64,000 nucleotides of DNA from Nitrospinaceae bacterium (GTDB lineage Bacteria > Nitrospinota > Nitrospinia > Nitrospinales > VA-1). A program made the position numbers and the translations under genes. Each line of letters starts with the position of its first letter. Positions within the stretch are counted from its first letter, which is position 1. Positions 1-8,954 of the stretch are shown one piece after another. The notes beneath the pieces were generated by a model. That model saw only the letters and a list, made by a program, of their open reading frames with translations. It searched no databases and was not told the origin of the DNA. The stretch covers positions 16,693 to 80,692 of the forward strand of contig JAJDAY010000037.1 of assembly GCA_029261655.1 (NCBI GenBank), given 5' to 3'.

Positions 1-413
1 AAGACGGCCACGGGAATGGTGACCAGGGCGTTCTGGATGACGGAGATGTCGTTGCTCATGCGCGACAAAATTTCTCCCACCCGGCGATTGTTGAAAAACC
101 GGAGAGAGAGTGATTGTATGTGCGCAAAAAATTCAATGCGAAAATCGGTGGTCATCCGATGCCCGACGAACCCGAAAATATAATTGTGCGTGACCGCAAA
201 CGCCGCCTGGAAAAGAATGATGAGAACCAGGTCGCGGGTGAGCGTGTTCAATACTCCGCTGTCTTTCAACACGATGACCGCGTTTATCATATTGCGGACG
301 ATCAACGGCAATACGAGATTGATTATTGAGGTGAGCAGCAGACAAAGAAAAGCAAACAACAGGCTTTTTTTATAGGGCCGGGCGTATTTCAGGACTTTGG
401 CAAAATCTCTCAT
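1..413 (-). CDS. ABC transporter transmembrane domain protein, N-terminal part (runs off window)
   Basis: I translated this directly because it has no stop inside the window; 137 residues are visible, from an ATG at 413. The product begins MRDFAKVLKYARPYKKSLL and has hydrophobic segments at about residues 17-37 and 65-85. It then shows RFFNNRRVGEILSRMSND, the coupling-helix region typical of type IV ABC exporters (MsbA/LmrA-like). The nucleotide-binding domain would lie beyond base 1. Known for the family: homodimeric ATP-driven export of lipids, peptides or drugs across the inner membrane. The family call is firm. The substrate, and whether an ATPase domain is fused, cannot be seen. It is transcribed leftward; the next gene rightward (FlaG-like) is divergent. 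Confidence 0.85.
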   Translation of the reverse strand, partial: MRDFAKVLKYARPYKKSLLFAFLCLLLTSIINLVLPLIVRNMINAVIVLKDSGVLNTLTRDLVLIILFQAAFAVTHNYIFGFVGHRMTTDFRIEFFAHIQSLSLRFFNNRRVGEILSRMSNDISVIQNALVTIPVAV

Positions 414-844
414 ATCTTTTTAAATAAGAAATCCGGGGGATTCTATAGTTTCTGCCTAATTTAAGGGCATATTGAAGTTGGTTTGGCAATCCAGCGCGCG
501 TTGATTGTTGGCTTTAGCCCCAGTTTCAAACCGAATATCATACCTTCTGGAGGCCGGTCGTTCAATCAATATCCGCGTCTAAACCTCGCAATTGCAATAA
601 TTTCCGCCTTTGGGCGTTCCTTGTCAGAAAAGAACTCCAAAAAAATAATTTTTTTTACTAAAGAATTCTCATCGTTCACCGTTAAAGAGGACACGAGGGT
701 TTTGCTTTTTTATGGTATAATACTGGTAAGCCCAATGAATACAGTATGTTATGTGTATTTTGTTTTGGGTGATAACAGCTGGTTTTTCAACAATTAACGG
801 TAAAAGCGAAATTTATATTAACCCTGGTTAAATGAGAAAAAACT
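414..844. other. Intergenic region between divergent genes
   Basis: 431 bases separate the ABC exporter from the FlaG-like gene. The stretch is AT-rich in its second half and holds one good promoter element (listed separately). An open frame at 483-797 has an unconvincing composition, no ribosome-binding site and no recognisable domain, so I do not call it. I see nothing else. Confidence 0.5.
713..721 (+). promoter_or_regulatory. Extended -10 promoter element upstream of the FlaG-like gene
   Basis: TGG followed by TATAAT is a perfect sigma70 -10 hexamer with the extended TGn motif; there is no convincing -35 at the right spacing. The inferred start lies about 115 bases upstream of the FlaG-like ATG, leaving an AT-rich leader. 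Confidence 0.45.
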
Positions 845-1285
845 ATGGACAGCGCATCGATCAATCCCGCAAAGGGACCGGACATTCAAACAACCAAACC
901 CCCGGCATCACCAGATAAACCGGTTTCATCAAGTCCACCTCCGGCAGAGGTGAAAGCGGCTCCCAAGGACACCGTGTCCTTGTCGCCTGCCGCCAAAGAT
1001 GCCCTGGAAAGCCGTGTTCCCGAAGAGGGGCCTAAGGCTTCTCCAGAAAATACGGCTCAGCCGGCGGACCGGCCTAAAACCGAAAGCGCCGATCTGGGTG
1101 TGGATAAAAGCAGAAAGTTTTCGGTGACGGAAGCTAACGATTTCGTATTGAAAATCGTCGACAATAAAACTCAGGAAGTGGTCAAGCAAATTCCCACTGA
1201 AGAAGAGCTTGATTTGAAAAACGCCATCCGTGACGGGGTGGAGAAAATCGCTCCTGAAAACAACCCGACCGATGAACTGATCTAG
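845..1285 (+). CDS. FlaG-family protein
   Basis: 146 residues. The first ~90 residues are Pro/Ser/Ala/Lys-rich and look disordered, with a DTVSLSPAAKDAL stretch similar to disordered regions of small flagellar proteins. The C-terminal ~50 residues contain the FlaG signature: FVLKIVDNKTQEVVKQIP then TEEELDLKNAIRDGVEKI. Known for the family: FlaG proteins are small and often sit beside flagellin and fliD, where they affect filament length. No flagellin or fliD gene is next to this one. The ATG is preceded by a weak purine stretch. A hairpin followed by T residues lies just downstream, so it is probably monocistronic. The domain call is good; the cellular role here is inferred. Confidence 0.7.
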   Translation: MDSASINPAKGPDIQTTKPPASPDKPVSSSPPPAEVKAAPKDTVSLSPAAKDALESRVPEEGPKASPENTAQPADRPKTESADLGVDKSRKFSVTEANDFVLKIVDNKTQEVVKQIPTEEELDLKNAIRDGVEKIAPENNPTDELI

Positions 1286-1298
1286 CCTGGCAGGTGGG

Positions 1299-1338
1299 AC
1301 AGCAGGCTTGAAGGAGCTTTACGAGACCTGCTGTTTTC
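1299..1338 (+). terminator. Probable rho-independent terminator after the FlaG-like gene
   Basis: Perfect 8-bp arms (1299-1306 and 1327-1334) around a 20-base loop are followed by a short T run, 14 bases after the stop codon. The long loop lowers confidence. Confidence 0.45.
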
Positions 1339-1364
1339 CAAAAAGCCTGATTCCCGTGGCTTTC

Positions 1365-1928
1365 TCACTTGCCGCTCAGAGCATCCATGAACCGGGTCTT
1401 GATTTCCTCTGGAGTGTGCGTGACCCGGCCCGTTTTGGGGTCAAAATCCGGGTCCACCTTTATCAGTAAAAACCCCGGCCCGTCGCCCTGCATCAACTTC
1501 TCAAAGGCCGGTTTGATCTCCTCCCTCTTTGTCGCCTTCAAGGCCACCGGATATCCAGAACTTTTTGCCACTTCCTCCAGCGGAACCGTGCTTGATAAAG
1601 ACCTTTGAGAGCCTGTGGATTCATAAACCTGATTGTCGAAAACGATGTGCACCAGATTTTTGGGAGCGGTCGCCCCGATCATCGCAAGTGTCCCCATCGA
1701 CATCAGGACATTGCCGTCGCCATCAAAAACCAGGACTTTTTTATCCGGTCTGGCAAGAGCCACTCCAAGGCCAATCGCGGAGGCCAGCCCCATCGACCCG
1801 ATCATATAGAAATTCCCTCGCCGGTCTTGCAGTTGAAAGGATTCCCGGCAGATGTATCCATTGGCGTGCACCACGGGTTCGTCCTTAAGCAAAGGAAGTA
1901 TTTCCTGAAACGCCTCAGTGCCTTTCAT
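1365..1928 (-). CDS. Thiamine-diphosphate decarboxylase, beta (C-terminal) subunit; sulfopyruvate/phosphonopyruvate decarboxylase type
   Basis: 187 residues matching the ThDP-binding (PP) half of 2-oxoacid decarboxylases. The cofactor motif is visible as GDGNVLMSMGTLAMIG followed about 10 residues later by FDNQVYESTG, the GDG-x(n)-N pattern that binds Mg and diphosphate. MIGSMGLASAIGLGVAL is also typical of the sulfopyruvate (ComE) and phosphonopyruvate (AepY) decarboxylase group. It overlaps the alpha-subunit gene by 14 bases, so the two are surely co-translated and form one enzyme. No PEP mutase or phosphosulfolactate synthase lies nearby, so I cannot choose between the phosphonate and coenzyme M/sulfolactate type reactions. 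The C-terminal extension (KTGRVTHTPEEIKTRF) is also seen in that group. Confidence 0.75.
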   Translation of the reverse strand: MKGTEAFQEILPLLKDEPVVHANGYICRESFQLQDRRGNFYMIGSMGLASAIGLGVALARPDKKVLVFDGDGNVLMSMGTLAMIGATAPKNLVHIVFDNQVYESTGSQRSLSSTVPLEEVAKSSGYPVALKATKREEIKPAFEKLMQGDGPGFLLIKVDPDFDPKTGRVTHTPEEIKTRFMDALSGK

Positions 1929-2412
1929 CGAAAATTCCTTTCTTGACCAGAAGCGTGAACGGAAGGCCTTCTTTTATTTTCAGAATCGCCTGTTGTAAAA
2001 CTTGTTCATGATTTTCAGCGGTGATGACCGCGTATTCCATACCGGCGGTTTTGAGGAGGTCCTCATTGATTTCACCCATGATGATATGTTCGGGAGCGTC
2101 CTTGCCGCCGCATCCTCGCCAACTCATTATCACCAGCGTGGGAATTTTATAAATCAGGTTCAAGGAGGTGAAGGCGTTCAAACAATAACCCAACCCGGAA
2201 TTTTGCATCAGCAGGACAGGAAGCGATCCGGCCATATAAGCTCCGGCACACAACCCCACGGCGGCGTCTTCGCGAACAGCGGGAATATAGGGCACCTCCT
2301 GGTTGTTTTCCAGAGAGGAGATCAGACCCGAAAGCAGAGAGCAGGGCACGCCGGTGAAAAAATTGAAACCGTTTTCAGTCAACCGGCTGATAAAACTTTG
2401 TGATGACAACAT
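1915..2412 (-). CDS. Thiamine-diphosphate decarboxylase, alpha (N-terminal) subunit; sulfopyruvate/phosphonopyruvate decarboxylase type
   Basis: 165 residues matching the pyrimidine-binding (Pyr) half of ThDP enzymes. It starts with a helix and FFTGVPCSLLSGLI, then has the conserved AVREDAAVGLCAGAYMAG block carrying the catalytic glutamate that activates thiamine, then LLMQNSGLGYCLNAFTSLN. In phosphonopyruvate decarboxylases these two halves are usually one chain of about 380 residues; here they are separate genes overlapping by 14 bases, as in the two-subunit ComD/ComE sulfopyruvate decarboxylase. It probably forms an alpha/beta complex with the next gene. Start: ATG at 2412; the upstream Shine-Dalgarno is weak. 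Confidence 0.75.
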   Translation of the reverse strand: MLSSQSFISRLTENGFNFFTGVPCSLLSGLISSLENNQEVPYIPAVREDAAVGLCAGAYMAGSLPVLLMQNSGLGYCLNAFTSLNLIYKIPTLVIMSWRGCGGKDAPEHIIMGEINEDLLKTAGMEYAVITAENHEQVLQQAILKIKEGLPFTLLVKKGIFDERH

Positions 2413-2532
2413 ATCTTAAAATTTTCTCAAGCTAGCCCATTAACATGGGGGCAATATTAACCTGCCATTGGTTTGTAAAAATGAACGGTTTCGTAAAAAT
2501 CCATGGGTTTTCAGGAGCGGGTGAGCGTAGCC

Positions 2533-2547
2533 TGCCCCTTCGGGGCA
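2533..2547. other. Perfect hairpin between epimerase and decarboxylase genes
   Basis: A 6-bp G/C-rich perfect inverted repeat around a 3-base TTC centre lies in the 218-base gap between two minus-strand genes. It could be a processing or partial termination signal; there is no T run after it on the minus strand. The gap otherwise shows no gene. Confidence 0.3.
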
Positions 2548-2630
2548 TGAAACTAAAGGCAGAGATGCCGCAAGGGCAAACAAGCAACGGATAAGGATAC
2601 CACAAACCTGATTCTTTCTGCCCGCAGGGG

Positions 2631-3560
2631 TCACCAGTTCTGGACAGAGCGTTCTCCGCCGTATTCCGTTTGCAGTTTATGGAGAAGTTTGATGTATTCG
2701 GTGATTCCTTCCTGGCCTTTGAATTCGACGCCCAGATCTTTAGCCGCCTGGTTGGACATGGGCACGCCTTTCTCGCCCATGATCCCTTCCGCCTCGCCAA
2801 ACGAATCGATGGTTTCAGCGATCATTTTGCCAAGATCCAGATTATGTATGTGGCCGTCGATCAAGTGATAGGTTTTTCCCGCCGCGTCTTTATTGCCCAG
2901 AACCTTTTCGAGAGCCTGACAAACCGCGTCCACGGAAACGTATTTGGTGCTGCCCTTGAGATCGACATTGTAGTTGGTGGCTAAAAAGTCAACGGTCTGA
3001 AACCATTCCGATTTGTCTATTGCCGGACGCACGCCGTAAATGGTCACCGGGCGTAAAATGGTGACATCAAACGCGCGACCCTTGAGATAGCTGAAGCAAA
3101 ACGATTCGATAGAAGACTTGATGGCTCCATAAAGATTGCTTGGGCGCACGGGATGATTTTCGTCCATGGGGTTGGACTCATCGATGCCAGGCAAAACTTC
3201 TCCAAAAACGGCGCAGGCGCTCATCACGACAAACTGTTTCACTTTCGCCTTTTTGGACGCTTCCAGTAAATCGAAGGTGCCATTGACATTGACCTTGACG
3301 AGTTCGTCCGCAGTCTGCACGGGACCCGGAAAATGAGCCAGATGAATCACCACGTCGGCGTCTTCCACCAGTTTGGCGAGCGACTCCTTGTCTTCAAGCC
3401 CGCCGATCACGTAGTCCACTTCCTCATAAGGTTTCAGATGATCGACAATGCTGGTTTCCCGGATCAAAGCCCTTATTTTATGTTCCTTGCCCTCTCCAGA
3501 CAATTGTTTGATCAAATGGGACCCCACGAGTCCCGTGATCCCTGTGAGTGCGATATTCAT
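2631..3560 (-). CDS. NAD-dependent epimerase/dehydratase (extended SDR)
   Basis: 309 residues. The N-terminus MNIALTGITGLVGSHLIKQL carries the GxxGxxG dinucleotide-binding motif of extended short-chain dehydrogenases. VVIHLAHFPGPV matches the conserved strand-4 region, a Ser/Ala block (VVMSACAVFGE) follows, and the catalytic pair appears as YGAIK (YxxxK). RPVTIYGVRP is the usual substrate-side segment. Family members act on nucleotide sugars or flavonoid-like substrates; nothing here fixes the substrate. ATG at 3560 follows a GAGAGA stretch. It lies upstream of the decarboxylase pair on the same strand but 218 bases away, so a shared pathway is possible but unproven. Confidence 0.8.
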   Translation of the reverse strand: MNIALTGITGLVGSHLIKQLSGEGKEHKIRALIRETSIVDHLKPYEEVDYVIGGLEDKESLAKLVEDADVVIHLAHFPGPVQTADELVKVNVNGTFDLLEASKKAKVKQFVVMSACAVFGEVLPGIDESNPMDENHPVRPSNLYGAIKSSIESFCFSYLKGRAFDVTILRPVTIYGVRPAIDKSEWFQTVDFLATNYNVDLKGSTKYVSVDAVCQALEKVLGNKDAAGKTYHLIDGHIHNLDLGKMIAETIDSFGEAEGIMGEKGVPMSNQAAKDLGVEFKGQEGITEYIKLLHKLQTEYGGERSVQNW

Positions 3561-3805
3561 TTATCTCTCCAATTATTTTCGGGCTGGAAGTTCCCTGAGT
3601 TAAGGAGCCAACCCAGCCGAATTTAAGCCATGACAGGTAAAATCGACCCGCCCGTGTGAACGGAAATAAGGGTCTGATTGAGTTAATGATAGAACGGGCT
3701 ATTATGAAAATAGACTTGGAGGAAGTCAACCACCTTTTTCCCTTGGGGAAATGGGGCCGGTCTGTTCCCCGGGGATTTTGGGACCGGCTGACATTTTTTG
3801 CCGGA

Positions 3806-6433
<2,628 letters not shown>

Positions 6434-6606
6434 TTCCTTAAGTCTGGTCCCAAGGGACGCGATAAAAATTCCAAAGCGCAGTAAATCCCCGTTACAAAAG
6501 AGGTAAGGAGGTTATCGGAACCCTTGCCTCTTTTCAACTAAATTGGGTGGGGTTGATGAGGAAAAGTTTTATTCAGGGCCAGGCAACCTGGAACAGCGTG
6601 AGCAAA

Positions 6607-6624
6607 CGCTCCCACCTGGGAGCG
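6607..6624 (-). terminator. Hairpin directly after glyS
   Basis: A perfect 8-bp inverted repeat around CC begins 3 bases after the glyS stop codon and is followed on the minus strand by TTTGCT. A second small perfect hairpin lies about 15 bases further on (near 6581-6593). Together they probably end or stabilise the glyS transcript; the T run is poor. Confidence 0.4.
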
Positions 6625-6626
6625 AG

Positions 6627-8708
6627 TTACTTTTTTGCAGTTCCCTTAATGACGATTCTGGAAAAGTCGGCGATATTGGCGAACAGATCGGCAATGCCAT
6701 TGAGCAGGTGGAGGCGGTTTTTCTTTACAGCGGCGTCGTCCACCATCACCATGACCTGATCGAAAAAATCATCGACGGCCCCTTTGATTTCGACGATTTT
6801 TTCCAGAGCTTGCGCGAACTCTTTTTTTAATACCAGTTCCTTCACAGGCGCCTGGATTTTAATGTACTGGGCATACAGTTCTTTTTCCGCAGGGTCGGTC
6901 AATAGACCGGATTGAATTTCTCCCTTTGCGTCGTCTGTTAAAATACTCACCACCCGCCTGAATGCCACCGCCAAAGGCTCGAAATGGGGAAGTTTTTTTA
7001 AATCGGCAAGCGCCTTTACTTTATTCGCCACATCCACCAGAGAGTCGATTCCCGTGGACAACACCGCGTCGATGACATCGTAGGGGATCTCTTCTTCCGT
7101 CAACATGCTTTTGCATCGTTGGGAAAAAAGGTCCACCGTGTGCCGACGGATTTCTTTTGGCGCCAGTTTATTTTTTTGCCCGAGCTGACCGATTGCAGAG
7201 TCGATCAATTCGTATAAAGAAATCTGCCAGCCCTTGGCCAGCACAATCTGAATGATGCCGAGCGCGTGCCGTCTGAGGCCGTAAGGGTCTTCCGAACCGG
7301 ATGGAATCAACCCGACGCCGATGCACCCCACAATTGTGTCCAGCTTGTCGGCGATGGCGATCACCGCCCCCACAGAGCTGTCTGGAAGCGCATCCCCCGC
7401 AAACGTTGGCAGATAATGTTCCTTGATCGCTTTTGCCACCTCGTCAGATTCGCCCGAATGGGCGGCATAATATCCGCCCATGATTCCCTGCAGTTCGGGA
7501 AACTCGTAAACCATTTGGCTGACCAGATCGGCTTTGCACAACCGGGCGGCCCGCTCCACGTGCTCGAGTTTATCAGGACAGACTTTTTTTGCCAGAATCT
7601 CGGCCAGGGCGGAAAACCGGGTCATTTTTTCGTAGGACGTGCCCAGGTTTTTTTGAAACAGCACGCCTTTTAATTCCTCGACAAAATCCTCCAGGTTTCT
7701 TTTCCGGTCTTCCTCATAGAAAAACCGGGCGTCTTCAAGACGGGCTTTGAGGACTCTCTCATTGCCTTTTTTAATTTGATCGCCCCGGTCCACCGTCATA
7801 TTACTGATGGTGATAAAATGAGGGAGCAATCGCCCATTCGGGCTACTCACGGGGAAATACTTCTGGTGGTGTTTCATGGTCATCACCAGCAGCTCTTTGG
7901 GAAGCTCCAGGTATTTTGGGTCGAAGTCTCCCAGAACACCGACGGGATATTCCACCAGATGGGTCACCAGATTCAATAAATCCGGATCGTCCTCCACCGT
8001 CCCTTTCACTTCCCCGGCAAGTGCCAGGACCTGTCCTGCAATCTGTCGTTTGCGTGCATTCGGTTGCACCGTTAAAAAATGTTCTTCGCATCCCTTGAGA
8101 TAAGATTCCAGGTTTTTGACCTGAAAGGAGGTGGGGTTTAAAAACCGGTGGCCATAGGAAATGTCTCCGCTCAAAATTCCGTCCACCTCGAAATCCAGGG
8201 GTTTTTCTCCCAGCAGGGCGGCGATCCAGTGGATGGGCCGGGCAAAGGCGAGCTTTTTATCGCGCCAGCGCATTTTCTTGGGAAATTGGATGTTTCCGAA
8301 CAATTCGGGCAGAAATTCGTTGAGCAGGTGGGCCGTGGGTCGTCCTTTATTTTCTACTCTGGCGCTCACCACCTCGCCCTTGGGAGTGGTGGTTACAGTG
8401 AGGTCGGAAACATCCACCCCCTTGCCTCGGGCAAAGCCGATGGCGGCTTTGGTCGGGTTTCCATCGGCATCGTAAGCGGCTTTGACATTGGGGCCAAGGT
8501 GCGTTTCTACAATGTCTTTCGGGCATTCGTCCACATTTTTAAACGCGATGGCCAGCCTGCGGGGGGTGCCGAGAGTTTGCCCTTGATCCGCCTGAATACG
8601 ATTTTTGGTGAAAAAAGCGGTCATTTCCCGGTTCAGGGAGTTTAAAGCGGGTTCTATGTAACCGGCGGGAATTTCTTCACAGCCTATTTCCAAAAAGAAT
8701 TCTGTCAT
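6627..8708 (-). CDS. glyS: Glycyl-tRNA synthetase, beta subunit
   Basis: 693 residues, the usual length. It begins MTEFFLEIGCEEIPAGYIEPAL, the hallmark N-terminus of the beta subunit of the bacterial alpha2beta2 glycyl-tRNA synthetase. It also contains LGTPRRLAIAF and MRWRDKKLAFARPIHWIAAL, plus an HD-like region (MGGYYAAHSGESDEVAKAI) and a C-terminal anticodon-binding region. It binds tRNA-Gly and works with GlyQ. In most genomes glyQ lies immediately upstream of glyS; here the two are about 2.7 kb apart with a plus-strand gene between them. A terminator-like hairpin sits between the presumed promoter and the start codon (see 8737-8778). Confidence 0.97.
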   Translation of the reverse strand: MTEFFLEIGCEEIPAGYIEPALNSLNREMTAFFTKNRIQADQGQTLGTPRRLAIAFKNVDECPKDIVETHLGPNVKAAYDADGNPTKAAIGFARGKGVDVSDLTVTTTPKGEVVSARVENKGRPTAHLLNEFLPELFGNIQFPKKMRWRDKKLAFARPIHWIAALLGEKPLDFEVDGILSGDISYGHRFLNPTSFQVKNLESYLKGCEEHFLTVQPNARKRQIAGQVLALAGEVKGTVEDDPDLLNLVTHLVEYPVGVLGDFDPKYLELPKELLVMTMKHHQKYFPVSSPNGRLLPHFITISNMTVDRGDQIKKGNERVLKARLEDARFFYEEDRKRNLEDFVEELKGVLFQKNLGTSYEKMTRFSALAEILAKKVCPDKLEHVERAARLCKADLVSQMVYEFPELQGIMGGYYAAHSGESDEVAKAIKEHYLPTFAGDALPDSSVGAVIAIADKLDTIVGCIGVGLIPSGSEDPYGLRRHALGIIQIVLAKGWQISLYELIDSAIGQLGQKNKLAPKEIRRHTVDLFSQRCKSMLTEEEIPYDVIDAVLSTGIDSLVDVANKVKALADLKKLPHFEPLAVAFRRVVSILTDDAKGEIQSGLLTDPAEKELYAQYIKIQAPVKELVLKKEFAQALEKIVEIKGAVDDFFDQVMVMVDDAAVKKNRLHLLNGIADLFANIADFSRIVIKGTAKK

Positions 8709-8736
8709 GAAAAGTCACATTCTCTTTAAAGATTTG

Positions 8737-8778
8737 AAAAAAAAAGCCTTATTCCAAAATAATTTTAACCCAGGGCTT
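8737..8778 (-). terminator. Terminator-like hairpin in the glyS leader
   Basis: On the minus strand, arms AAGCC (8778-8774) and GGCTT (8748-8744) flank a 25-base AT-rich loop and are followed by a run of T residues (8745-8737), ending about 29 bases before the glyS ATG. Being upstream of glyS, it could be an attenuator or could end antisense transcription from the neighbouring gene. The 5-bp stem with a long loop is weak. An 18-codon reading frame at 8749-8805 ends inside the loop but has no Shine-Dalgarno and no glycine codons. Confidence 0.35.
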
Positions 8779-8954
8779 GCGCTTTCGAGTGTAACATAAG
8801 ATCATATAGGTGGCGGGTGTGTATTGAGTTACCCCTTTAAAGTCAAATAAATAGAATAGATCTGAATCGCTTTTTCTTATTGTCTCATCGCAATTCATGG
8901 GGCAATTTCTATGTCGAGTTATGAAACCCTGTAAATGATAGACCTATTTCCCCT

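Noticed and set aside
483..797. 104-codon frame upstream of the FlaG-like gene
   Set aside because: No Shine-Dalgarno, no domain, and it contains the perfect extended -10 promoter element; most likely non-coding.
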